Source of the DNA: Macrothele yani
Lineage: Eukaryota; Arthropoda; Arachnida; Araneae; Macrothelidae
Length of the DNA: 64,000 nt
Reading direction: 5' to 3'
NCBI GenBank assembly: GCA_039090855.1
Contig: CM077006.1
Coordinates: forward strand, 51,407,336-51,471,335
The notes under the pieces: generated by a model
Told to the model about the DNA's origin: nothing
Databases searched by the model: none
Seen by the model: only the letters and a program-made list of their open reading frames with translations
Position numbers and translations under genes: made by a program
Part shown: one piece after another, positions 54,245 to 64,000 of the stretch
Position numbering within the stretch: the first letter of the stretch is position 1
Layout: every line of letters begins with the position of its first letter

Positions 54245-55673
54245 CACTGACGGAAAAAAAGAATCCCAACACCAAGAAGGGGTTGTGTTAGATAAACGAC
54301 AGTTGGTAGACGGTGAGAGTACATCTGTAAGATGACGTCTATGCAAATTTCGCGCTCGGCGCATACGTGTGGCGCTAGTAGCGCCCCTCGGAACATGCAA
54401 AGCAGGTTTGCTGTAAATACGCGCTGTAACGTTCGTGAGCGTTAGTTATCGTTGAGATTCGACGTAGGGTGTTGATGTTAGTCAAGAATGCCTTTAAGAA
54501 GACGAAGAAGCCATTATCAACAGCTCACGGAGTTTGAACGAGGTCGTGTAATAGGGCTACGAGAAGGTGGATTTTCTTTCCGCAATATTGCAGAAAGACT
54601 TGGCAGGAATGTAGCCACTGTGCATGATTGTTGGCAGCGGTGGTCAAGGGAAGGTACTGCCTCAAGAAGACCGGGTTCCGGCAGGCCACGTGGCACTACT
54701 GAGAGGGAAGACCGCCGTGTACGGCGTATGGCCGTGGCGCATCGTACCGCGTCTGCGGCAGCAATTCGAGTTGCAGTTGCTACCACAGGGACACAACGAA
54801 CTGTTACAAATCGGTTACTTGAAGAACAGCTCCGATCCAGACGCCCTCTAATGTGCATTCCACTTACTCCAAACCACTGCCGTTTGCGACGTCAGTGGTG
54901 TCAAGCTAGAGCTCATTGGAGGACGGAGTGGAGATCTGTTGTGTTTTCTGATGAAAGCCGGTTCTGCCTGGGTGCCAGTGATGGCCGTGTGTTGGTTAGA
55001 AGGAGGCCAGGTGAGCGCCTGCAACCAACCTATCTGCGGCCGAGACACACTGGACCTACACCTGGAGTTATGGTCTGGGGAGCAATTTTCTATGACAGCA
55101 GGAGCACTCTCGTGGTTATCCCACGCACCCTGACGGCACAGTTGTGCGTCGGTCTGGTGATTAAACCTGTTGTGCTGCCATTCATGAACAGCATTCCAGG
55201 GGGTGTTTTCCAACAATATAACGCTCGCCCGCATACCGCTGTTGTAACCCAACATGCTCTACAGAGTGTCGACATGTTGCCGTGGCCTGCTAGATCACCA
55301 GATCTTTCACCAATCGAGCACGTATGGGACATCATTGGACGACAACTCCAGCGTCACCCCCAACCAGCATTAACCGTCCCTGTATTGACCGACCAAGTGC
55401 AACAGGCATGGAACTCCATCCCACAAACTGACATCCAGCACCTGTACGACACAATGCATGAACGTTTGCGTGCTTGCATTCAACATTGTGGCGGTTACAC
55501 CGGTTATTAATGTACCAGCATTTCACATTTAAAATGGCTCTTCTCGCGCTTACAATAAGCTGTGATCTTGAAACCTTAATCGATTCAATATGTTACCTAT
55601 ACAAATGTATTGCCGCCATTTCATTCCTCTACAACTATTTTTTCGTGGTGTTGGGATTTTTTTTCCGTCAGTG
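54245..55673 (+). mobile_element. Tc1-like transposon, nearly intact
   Basis: The ends read CACTGACGGAAAAAAAGAAT (left) and CACTGACGGAAAAAAAATCC (right, minus strand), both continuing to CCAACACCA. TA lies at 54243-54244 and 55674-55675. It is 1429 bp long with one uninterrupted transposase frame. Confidence 0.95.
54488..55510 (+). CDS. Tc1-like transposase, open 340-aa frame, second Asp replaced by Tyr
   Basis: It starts MPLRRRRSHYQQLTEFERGR; the helix-turn-helix covers about residues 15-55 (GFSFRNIAERLGRNVATVHD). GRPRGTT is the hook between the two DNA-binding halves. The catalytic core: SVVFSDESRFCL with Asp155, VFQQYNARPHTA with Tyr244 where the family has Asp, and SPDLSPIEHVWD with Glu277. 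Position 244 is TAT (55217-55219), one base from GAT. Thirty-two residues lie between positions 244 and 277. It ends CGGYTGY then stop. Length and ends are complete, and no frameshift is present, so this is the youngest-looking transposase gene here. It is expected to bind the ends but not to cut. Confidence 0.95.
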   Translation: MPLRRRRSHYQQLTEFERGRVIGLREGGFSFRNIAERLGRNVATVHDCWQRWSREGTASRRPGSGRPRGTTEREDRRVRRMAVAHRTASAAAIRVAVATTGTQRTVTNRLLEEQLRSRRPLMCIPLTPNHCRLRRQWCQARAHWRTEWRSVVFSDESRFCLGASDGRVLVRRRPGERLQPTYLRPRHTGPTPGVMVWGAIFYDSRSTLVVIPRTLTAQLCVGLVIKPVVLPFMNSIPGGVFQQYNARPHTAVVTQHALQSVDMLPWPARSPDLSPIEHVWDIIGRQLQRHPQPALTVPVLTDQVQQAWNSIPQTDIQHLYDTMHERLRACIQHCGGYTGY

Positions 55674-55675
55674 TA

Positions 55676-56690
55676 TAATTTTGTTGGATCCTTTGCTCTT
55701 GACATTCCAACATACAGCTGTCTGTAGAATCAAACGGACCAAAAGCGTTACGAATAATTTAACACGCATCCAGGAGACAGCATTGGAGCACTGACTGAAC
55801 AAAATTCGTTAGCAATTTGTTATCGACGATCAAATGCATCACGTGCTTTCAGTTTCAGACGTCTTATGAAACTGACTGAAGTTTTAAAGAACACCATAAA
55901 TCGCTAATAGGAACATGACCTCCAAATTTCGCCTGAATCGGTAAATAACTTTTTTAATTAGCCGTCAAAATTTTATTAACCGTTTTTGCGTATATATATT
56001 TCTCTTTAGCGATGAATTAAAAATTCTATGCCTATTTTAAAAAGTTTTGACCGGATTCCAGTGAAATTTTGAGGGACTCTTCTTATTACCAATTCATGGT
56101 GTTGATAAAAATTTCAGCCTGTTTCGTTAAGATTTCGCACAGTTCGTTTTTGCATTTTTTTATGCACAGTTCGTTTTTGCATTTTTTTATGCACAGTTCT
56201 CAAAGAATAGAACCACTTGTGGATGTGCCGCGGCGATGAATGCAGTCACGTGCTTTCAGATTTGGGGCAGATAACGATGACGTAGCAAACGATGCTGTCT
56301 TTATTTATAAGCTTATCAATTAATTCATAACTCGCGAACGGAACAACGTAGAGATCTTAAAATAGTTGTGTTGACCTAGAAATTCGAGTATTAATAAGCT
56401 ATGCAAATTTCACGATGCCACAGTTCGGCGTTCGAGAGTTTTTCTGCTGCAGACAAACAGATGTTTTGTGTTTTATATATAAGTTGTTTTTTAATAATTT
56501 CTTCAAATATTCAGCTATAAACAAAAAAATTAGACTAAATTTAAGAAGGAACCTACGGGGGGCGTTTATGGATTTTCGCGGGAGGGGGGGGCACTGGCTG
56601 CTTCATCTTTATTTTTGAAAACGTTATGCGTTTCCTAAATATGGGATTCGTCGCTCTCTGCTGCGTTCTCTTTTCCTTTTGCAGATACAG
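55676..56690. other. Gene-less stretch with a 27-bp tandem duplication
   Basis: CACAGTTCGTTTTTGCATTT plus TTTTATG is duplicated at 56138-56164 and 56165-56191. No coding signal. Confidence 0.5.
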
Positions 56691-56864
56691 TGAACCCTCA
56701 ATTATGCATTTTTCTAGGAGATGGCTTTAAAAAAACGTATAAATGTAAAAATGTATAAGCGAAATTTCAAAATGTGAAATACTGTTGTAAAAATTAATAC
56801 TTTTAAAAACTGTAAGGTGTTCCTTAATAATGATTTATTTAAAGTCGAATTGGCTGCGAATAAA
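56690..56864. other. Possible pogo/Tigger-like terminus
   Basis: CAGTGAACCCTCAATTATGC at about 56694 resembles the terminal repeats of pogo-type transposons. CGTATAA motifs follow here and again beyond the satellite-bearing element, at 58970-59550. I could not find a matching opposite terminus. Confidence 0.25.
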
Positions 56865-58495
56865 AAACAAGAAAGATGACACCGGATTTTCGGGTGTTAT
56901 GAGCACGTCTTTTGAATCCGTTCTGAGGCAAATTAAATTTATCAAAGTTATTCAAAGCCAATGGAACCGGTATGGTAAACAGTAGTATCTAACCGAAGAA
57001 AGAAGTTTTTTAATCGGGTTTTTAATTCTGCAGATGCTGCTGTAAACGGAATCGTGAACTTCCGCCCTTTGGTTGCAGACTTGTGCGTTAAGAAAAATTT
57101 GAAATTACATGAGAAACATTTCGTAGCGGAAACGATCTCTAACAAAGAAAGAAGTTTTTAAATCGGACTCTTAGAAGCAGAGATATCGACAAATATAAGA
57201 TATTCATCTACCCTCTTGCTCAAGAAGAAGGTATTATTTTTTTATTGGAGGTTTAACGACCACCGTGAGCAACTCAATGGGCTATAAGCAGTCGCCCGTC
57301 CTAGTTTAGGGCCACCGGTTCCAGGGAAGGGAGAGAGCCAGTGCCTAAGACAAACACAACATCCGTGTCTCACCGGGATTCGAACCCGGACCCCTTTCGG
57401 ACGAATGATCAGAGGCCATCGCTTAGACCACTGCGGCAGAAAGTTTTCTCAAAAGGTTTTTCGATGTGAGCGGTATCTGTCTAGAAAAGAATTTTTTCAG
57501 TCTAGTTTTCAGAAGCTCAAATTTTGTTGCAAATACATCAGAATCAGAAATTAGCACATATGCCCCCTGGTGGCCAAACCATTATTTACCAAATATTAAA
57601 AATTGTATGAAAAACATTTCCCATCGAGCTGTATCCGGTGCAGGAAGAATTTTTCAAATCGGAATTTTAGAAGCGGAGATATCGGGGGAAACGCAATGTA
57701 CCATAACGCCGTCAAGAGGAATATTTATGAATTATTTGAAATTATATGAAAAATATGTCGCACAGGAAACTATCCAATAAAGAAGGAATTTTTGAAATCG
57801 GACCATTAGAAGCAGAGATTTGACAAAAATAATATATATGTCAACGCCCTCTGGCGGAGAAACCCTGCAATATTTTAAGAAGAAAATATTCCGAAAAGGT
57901 TTATCGACGGTGAGCGGTACCGGTCCACGAACGTATTTTTTCAATCGAGATTTTAGAAGCTCAGATTTTCTTGCATATATATCAGAAGAAGAAGTTAACA
58001 CTTACGCCCCGTGGTAATCAAACCATTTTTTTCCAAAAAATTATAAATTATAAGAAAAAGATTTCCCATCAGGAGATGTATCCGCTGAAAAAAAAAAAAT
58101 TCAAATCGGAGTTTTAGAAGTAGAGATAACGGAGAAAACGCAAATTAGTTTTACGCCCTCTAGCGGAAAATCTATGCGTAACTTGAAAAAAGTGACTATA
58201 CCTAAAATACTCTTCGACATAAATGGAATCAAAAGATAAAAGAATTTTCTCAGTCGGATGTTTAGAAGGATATATATGAATGAAATGTATTTTAAATTCG
58301 ATATCATCTGCATTTACGCCTCTAGCGGCGAAATTGTACATCGTAAAAAAAAAATGAAATGAAAGATTCGCATATTTGAAGCTTTCCAATGCAAAAAGAA
58401 TTTTTTAAATACGACTAATAGTTGCAGAGATACGGACGGACAAACCGATAACATCAGCACGATCCTTTTTTTAAAAAGACGTGCTAAAAAACGTT
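56865..58495 (-). mobile_element. Satellite-bearing HINE-like element, copy 3 (reverse)
   Basis: On the minus strand the head (AGCACGTCTTTT at 58474-58485 reversed, then the GTCCGTC phrase) is at the right. The 3' end (AAAAGACGTGCT at 56902-56913 reversed, then the hairpin and CATCTTTCTTG) is at the left. Boxes appear as TGCCCCCTGGTGGCCAAACC (57561-57580), CGCCCTCTGGCGGAG (57846-57860), CGCCCCGTGGTAATC (58004) and CGCCCTCTAGCGGAA (58154). A SINE interrupts it. About 1.4 kb of its own sequence remains. Confidence 0.75.
57234..57436 (-). mobile_element. tRNA-derived SINE, family 1, reverse, inside copy 3
   Basis: A T-rich start, then GAGCAACTCAATGGGCTATA, reverse B box (GGGATTCGAACCCGGACCC) and reverse A box (CGCTTAGACCACTGCGG). 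Close to consensus. Confidence 0.94.
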
Positions 58496-59085
58496 ACAAA
58501 TTGTAATATATTTTATCGCATAGTAAAAATCATAACGCCCAGGAAAATCAAACTTCTCTTTTGAAGATCTCTCTATAAAAATCCTAATTCTAGATTAAGT
58601 GAAATCCTCACAACTAAGAATCTGAAACTAGTGCTTCAGCATGGAACTTATAAATTAGCAGCTTTTTGTTTTACGCGGATCTTAAGTGCATAATTTGAAA
58701 CCAAAATGTTGAATATTGAGGATACATTTAGAATTCTATCTATTCTACTATTCTACCAAATAGTGGAGCTACAAAGTTACGTCCCAGAGATTTAGAAATT
58801 TTTGAAAAGCGTATATGTGTGTGAGTCATGAAATGCGAAACCAATTTTTTATCCATACCGAAAGTAAACAACATACTTTCCTCTGATGGGATGAAAGTTC
58901 AACTTTGGCTGCAACAAGAAGAAACATCACAACACTGTCTCAATTCCCTCAAAGTTGTAAAATATCAGGATTACGTATAAAAGAATCGTGTATAATCTGA
59001 AATTCAAATGTTAACGTATAATCTCAAAAAAAAAAAAAAAAAAGCGTATAAATGATGAAGTCGTTGACGAAATTCGTGCCAATAA
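58496..59085. other. Gene-less stretch with CGTATAA motifs
   Basis: ACGTATAA-type motifs near 58973 and 59012, and a poly(A) run at 59025-59042. No gene. Confidence 0.4.
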
Positions 59086-59426
59086 CATCAATTGCTAAAT
59101 TGCCGTCGTTGCACGATATAAGATGAAATTCAAATTTAACGATGAAAATTGACTTTTATTTACACTGAATTAAAAGCTGAAAGTCAAAATCACCTCACTA
59201 GATCTTTCATGCTGGCTCCCAGCACATCCTCAGGTGAATTCTAAAACAGGTATCGTAAAAATGTTTTAGAATTCACCTGAGGATGTGCTGGGAGCCAGCA
59301 TGAAAGATCTATAGAGAGGTGATTTTGAATTTCAGCTTTTGATTCAGTGTAAATAAAAGTCAATTTTCATCGTTAAATTTGAATTTCATCTTATATCGTG
59401 CAACGACGGCATTGTAGCAATTGATG
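59086..59426. repeat. Near-perfect inverted repeat, 162-bp arms, 15-base loop
   Basis: The left arm 59086-59247 pairs with the right arm 59263-59426 across the loop at 59248-59262. Inner arms are identical over CTCAGGTGAATTCTAAAAC and the adjoining bases. A few mismatches occur further out. It could be a foldback element or a MITE. No protein is encoded. Confidence 0.93.
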
Positions 59427-60738
59427 GCGTATAAATGAATTACGTATAAATGAGTTAAGAAAAGTGATAGAAACTACAATAAAGTATAGGGACTAATGCA
59501 GAATTACGTATAAAAGTGAGAAACGTATAACTGAAAAACGTATAACAAAGGTTGTATTTGGTACAAAACTCAAAGCACATTCAGTTGATTTAAGGAAGAT
59601 GCAAGACTTTTGATAAAATGACAGAGCTAGTCAGTCTTCTATTGGATTGCGTATCTGTCTGCGTATTTACCATAGAAATACTATTCTTGAAGCATCCATC
59701 GTTCCTCACCGCTTCGCTTGTTTTTTTGATAGGACTGCAGCATTGGTAAGATGTTTCAACGAACTTTCGGTTTCTATGTTAAAGATTAAAAAAAAATCGT
59801 ATGATATCATATCAGACGTAAATATGATTGAGATCATCCATTTTGTTTTTTTAGTGTAGAATTTTCCTTCGAGGAATAGCTGCAACTTACAGTACAGTGG
59901 GGAAAATTGCACGAAATCTCCGGAGCCGTATGATTTTCAAAAGTCTCTGTGTAATCTCTGTGGAGTTCTCTAAATTTAAAACCATTCTGTCTTGAAATAG
60001 GTGTTCCTTACCGACGAGAATTCGAAGGGATTTCTTTCGTTGACAAAAGCATCTTCATTCAAGTAATGCAGTCAATATGCACTTTCCTAACTTGTTCCGA
60101 CTACTTTTCGAGAATTAGCATAAAAATCGTTTGCAAAGAAGTTCCGCAGGTTCTGTTTTATTTGTTCTGTTCGGACGGAATGGCCTTAATTCTCTGGAAT
60201 CCGTATCTAGAATGAGGGTATTGGAAACAGGTCCACGCACAGAGGAAAATGAATGTATTCTTATTCTAAAAACAAGCAGAAGTGTTGCCATTAACTAAAC
60301 TACAAAACGCGAGAACCAGAGAGAGAGAGAGAGAGAGCACAAAACCTAAAACTCTCAGAGGTGTCAGTTTAAAAATGGAGATTAATTACAATATTATTCA
60401 CATAGGAACAGTGGCGTCGGAACTGTTTTTTGACAGCGGGGGCAAGATGTCGCAGAACAAAATATTTTATCATGGCATAAAATTTATCCTACTACTTGTA
60501 AAAGAAGACGTGCTGACCTCATTAGGAAAATTTGCTGAAATTTTTTTTCGATTTAAGATTCATCTACAAAAACAAAAACAAAACAAAAAAAAAAAACCAC
60601 TTTCATATCCATATACATATACTGTAGTTTCTCAGTGTAAACTAACTGTACGTACAAACTGCATTACACTATGGATTTTGATACTTCCGGATTGGTACGA
60701 ATTCCACAGAAATTGTACCCATAGAACCTATTATTAAA
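59427..60738. other. Gene-less stretch with an AG microsatellite
   Basis: CGTATAA motifs continue to about 59550. AG is repeated about ten times at 60320-60340. Open frames in this stretch have no recognisable domain. Confidence 0.4.
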
Positions 60739-60739
60739 T

Positions 60740-61780
60740 ATTGAAGTAACTTATATCTCATTTCTCACCCTACTTCCACTTCCCCATTTATTTTTGCTTA
60801 TTTTTTTTATGTAACTTATACTTATTTCTCACCCTACTTCCAGTTCCCCATTTGTTTTTGCTTATTTTTTTTATGTAACTTATATCTCATTTCTCACCCT
60901 ACTTCCACTTCCCCATTTATTTTTGCTTATTTTTTTATGTAACTTATACTCATTTCTCACCCTACTTCCACATGCCCATTTGTTTTTGCTTATTTTTTTT
61001 TATGTAACTTATATCTCATTTCTCACCCTACTTCCAGTTCCCCATTTATTTTTGCTTATTTTTTTATGTAACTTATACTCATTTCTCACCCTACTTCCAC
61101 ATCCCCATTTGTTTTTGCTTATTTTTTTTATGTAACTTATATCTCATTTCTCACCCTACTTCCACTTCCCCATTTATTTTTGCTTATTTTTTTTGTGTAA
61201 CTTATACTCATTTCTCACCCTACTTCCACTTCCCCATTTATTTTTGCTTATTTTTTTTATGTAACTTATATCTCATTTCTCACCCTACTTCCACTTCCCC
61301 ATTTATTTTTGCTTATTTTTTTTATGTAACTTATACTCATTTCTCACCCTACTTCCACATCCCCATTTGTTTTTGCTTATTTTTTTTATGTAACTTATAT
61401 CTCATTTCTCACCCTGCTTCCACTTCCCCATTTGTTTTTGCTTATTTTTTTTATGTAACTTATATCTCATTTCTCACATTGCTTCCACTTCCCCATTTAT
61501 TTTTGCTTATTTTTTTTATGTAACTTAAATCTCATTTCTCACCCTACTTCCACTTGCCCATTTATTTTTGCTTATTTTTTTTATGTAACTTATATCTCAT
61601 TTCTCACCCTACTTCCAGTTCCCCATTTGTTTTTGCTGATTTTTTTTTATGTAACTTATATCTCATTTCTCACCCTACTTCCACTTCCCCATTTGTTTTT
61701 GCTGATTTTTTTTTTATGTAACTTATATCTCATTTCTCACCCTACTTCCACTTCCCCATTTATTTTTGCTTATTTTTTAG
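60740..61780 (+). repeat. 64-bp satellite, about 16 units
   Basis: The unit reads ATGTAACTTATATCTCATTT, CTCACCCTACTTCCACTTCC and CCATTTATTTTTGCTTATTT plus a short T run. Unit starts fall every 63-65 bp. The first ten or so units alternate between TTATATCTCAT and TTATACTCAT, a 128-bp dimer. The later units all carry TTATATCTCAT or close forms of it. Confidence 0.95.
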
Positions 61781-62146
61781 ATGAAGACAAATTTTTTACA
61801 CTTAGTAAGACACAAAACGTTGCTGGTCTTCAAACAGGAACCAGCCATGTGGACTGTTTAATGGGGGCATTAAAATAAATTCAGATTTCTAGATAGTTCA
61901 TGGAAAAAAAAATGAAGAGCAATGCTTATTTTTTTTAACATGAACTTAAAACAAACAAAAAAACACGAATGTTTGAGATTTCCAATCACGAACATACGTA
62001 ATTTGAAAAGGAAGAAAACTGAGGGGGTCAAATATGTTGTTTTGCCCCCACACTCATCTGCGTGCGGGGGCAACTGCCCCCTCTGCCCCCGCGGTTCCGA
62101 CGCCGCTGCATAGGAACGGAAACAGAAACCAGTTTTGCTTAATTAT

Positions 62147-62180
<34 letters not shown>

Positions 62181-63560
62181 AGGTCTTTTGCAAAAAAAGT
62201 ACCCGCTTATTGCATATGATTTCTACGCAGTTAGATTTAAGCGGTGTCGCATCGCAAACTGCGAATCAAATCGACCTGAATCGTTTCGCAGATATGACTT
62301 TCCTTCGCATTTATTGCGAATGCGATACGTTTCATTTTGAACTCCCGTTACGCTGACCTTCGGTGAACTTTTCGAACTGTTATGGTGGTTGTTGTGGCCC
62401 TTATGCCAATATTACCCCCCCCCCCCCAAGATGATTTCCTCTTCTTTTTAAAGTGTTTCGACCGGCAGAAGTTGTTCAAGGTTAATTGCTGTTAATAGGT
62501 GAACCTCAAAGACACGAAGGAGAGAAGCAGTCATAGATTTTCAGACAATACCTCTCCCTTCTTATACCCCCTCCCCCCTCATTCTGCCTCTCCTCCTCTT
62601 ACTTTCTTATATTTATAGTATAAAAAGTATAGTGGTCGGTCAAAAGCAGACTTCCGCATTTACACGTTTTGGCATTCAAGGAACAAGATTTCACCATTTT
62701 GGTAAGAAAACTCTGAAATGTTGGGGCCGTTTTTGGATGCAAAAACTAAAAGCAGCTCCATATCACCAAGTAAGATGCCGTTGGAAGCGGAAACTCATTT
62801 TGAGTGCAGTGGTGAAGCCATTTATTACTGTGGGTCTTATATCTCGAGATATTTGGGTAGGACCAGTTTGGGTATAGCACGGACAATCCTATAGACCACC
62901 TGGAAACGAGCGGTAGAACAGCCTGGAGATTTATTGTTTGGACGGATTTTTTCCGCCTGTGTGAAAGGGGCCTAAAGTTTCAAAGAGAAAAATAATTTGC
63001 TCTGCTTCCAGCGTAATTAAGGGGGCTCGTAACTGGACTAATTTCACTGAGATTCGCAACTAGACCCCTTAATAATGACTAGATTAATTTAATTCCCAAT
63101 TACAATCATTTCTCCACAGCAATATCCCCACCTCAACGTTCTTAACAACAGTAGAAAAAGGAATCTCAAGGGACTGCCAAGTGAGAATGGATTTAGAGAC
63201 TAACTCTACGTTAAAGAAAACATGGGACGTTAATTCCACAAACGGTGCAGTTTTTCTATGGCATTTTTTTTAATTAAAAAAGAATTATAAGACTTTTGCT
63301 TTTTAAAAAGAAAACAATTATGCTGTATAGGGTTTATCGAGAAGCGGTCCGGCTAGAATAAAAAGTACCGGAACGGCGTTTCGGCCTTACTACACAACTG
63401 GATATTTTATAGTTCGTCATACCAGAGGTAGGAAACCAAATCAAATCAGATCATATGTAGAGGATTTTAAGAAGGGAGTGTCTGACCCCAGGTCTTAAAC
63501 AACCCTTAGAAACAGAAAACTAGGGAGCTTTGCGCTAGAGCGCCCGATAGGAAAGTGACA
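61781..63560. other. Gene-less stretch with a TC microsatellite
   Basis: TC is repeated about 13 times at 62147-62172 and a C run lies at 62417-62427. The open frame at 62632-62877 (81 codons) has no recognisable domain. Confidence 0.4.
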
Positions 63561-63750
63561 CGGAAGCAAAGTGGAAAGGCGGAGGAAGACGCCATTACTT
63601 ATTACCGGGGGACCAGTACCCGGGGTCCGACGGCTTAACGTGCCCATCCGACGCACAGCGGATATTTAGTGGATCGAGCTTTCGTACCAGCTGGGATCGA
63701 ACCTGAGGTCCTTTCCGTGGCAGTCACGAACGTTGCCCACAACGCCACTT
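63560..63750 (-). mobile_element. SINE-like fragment with a B box
   Basis: The minus strand reads AGTGGCGTTGTGGGCAACG at the start, and CAGGTTCGATCCCAG, a good B box, at 63691-63705. The 5' part weakly resembles an A box. The body is unlike families 1-3. Confidence 0.4.
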
Positions 63751-63765
63751 TCTACACATCTTTCT

Positions 63766-63808
63766 GTTTATAAACCATGTGAATCCACAATACACATGGT
63801 TTATAAAC
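63766..63808. repeat. Perfect 16-bp hairpin, 11-base loop
   Basis: GTTTATAAACCATGTG at 63766-63781 and CACATGGTTTATAAAC at 63793-63808 are exact reverse complements. Confidence 0.95.
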
Positions 63809-63956
63809 ACCCCTAAACTGCCGCAGTAGTGCTAATTTAAGGGTGGAGATTAGACCCTGAGTTGGAAATTTGGACCCGGACTTGGCCGTCACATAATTCA
63901 ACCCGATCCACTTGACACGGAAAGATCTTCTTTGAACTATAAATTGGAATATATGA

Positions 63957-64000
63957 TCATTGTCAATCATTATCAGTCCACTGCTGAATGAAGGTCTCCC
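63957..64000 (-). mobile_element. 3' end of another RTE copy, cut by window edge
   Basis: CATTATCAGTCCACTGCTGA and GAAGGTCTCCC match the reverse 3' end of the RTE copy at about 25885-25925 (CATTATCAATCCACTGCTGG and GAAGGTCTCCC). The rest lies beyond the window. Confidence 0.75.

Noticed and set aside
60923..61878. Open frames in the 64-bp satellite that look like hydrophobic repeat proteins
   Set aside because: The frame follows the repeat period and composition. Unit lengths of 63-65 bp break the frame repeatedly and there is no start context or flanking gene.
62632..62877. Short gene with MVGQKQTSAFTRFGIQGTRF
   Set aside because: 81 codons with no recognisable domain or supporting context; likely chance or a worn repeat.

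Overview
The window looks like animal nuclear DNA, most likely from an arthropod. It is AT-rich with dense interspersed repeats: tRNA-derived SINEs, RTE-, CR1-, R2-type and Tx1-type LINEs, and many Tc1/mariner transposons. No bacterial gene layout is present: no operons, no ribosome-binding sites and no compact intergenic spacing. The mix of Tc1-like transposases and tRNA SINEs would suit a chelicerate such as a spider, but that placement is inference. I found no convincing host gene exon. Nearly everything I can name is a mobile element or a tandem repeat.

Layout. 0-3.2 kb: end of a mariner-like element, a 147-bp tandem array inside a Helitron/HINE-like element, and a duplicated hairpin unit. 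3.4-7.2 kb: a head-to-head SINE pair, a Tc1 element, and two R2-type (restriction-like endonuclease) LINE fragments. 7.4-11.2 kb: first copy of a roughly 2-kb satellite-bearing element, interrupted by a SINE and by a Tc1 element. 11.5-15.4 kb: SINEs, including one nested inside another. 15.5-17.4 kb: second copy of the satellite-bearing element. 17.4-21.5 kb: a CR1-like LINE broken by an RTE fragment, a Tc1 fragment, and a second SINE family with palindromic ends. 21.5-24.4 kb: a Tc1 element with a younger DD36E Tc1 element inside it. 24.6-28.6 kb: a CRE-motif array, an RTE fragment and a mariner. 30.2-34.7 kb: three or four Tc1 elements, one of them inside a CR1-like LINE. 35.4-44.8 kb: a 51-bp minisatellite carrying a SINE, which carries a 7.8-kb full-length Tx1/L1-like LINE. 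46.7-55.7 kb: Tc1 and mariner elements, a third SINE family, a long-TIR mariner-like remnant and a Tc1 element with one open 340-aa transposase. 56.9-59.4 kb: third copy of the satellite-bearing element (reverse) and a 162-bp-arm hairpin. 60.7-61.8 kb: a 64-bp satellite. 63.5-64 kb: a SINE-like fragment, a hairpin and the 3' end of another RTE copy.

How the parts relate. The nesting gives a relative chronology. The minisatellite is older than its SINE, which is older than the LINE. The satellite-bearing element is older than the SINE and Tc1 inside it. The outer Tc1 is older than the inner DD36E Tc1. None of the transposases read here is both open and complete in its catalytic residues. The best preserved are the Tx1-like LINE, whose frame breaks all lie near homopolymer runs, the inner DD36E Tc1 with two frameshifts and all catalytic residues kept, and the open Tc1 at 54.5-55.5 kb, which has lost its second catalytic aspartate.

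Most unusual signal. Three dispersed copies of an element (7.4, 15.5 and 56.9 kb) share a defined head, 12-bp subterminal inverted repeats, a 3' hairpin, and a core of about 152-bp monomers in a three-monomer (about 457 bp) higher-order repeat. Each monomer carries a motif very close to the CTCF core site. Coordinates of element edges without a visible TA or other target duplication are approximate.
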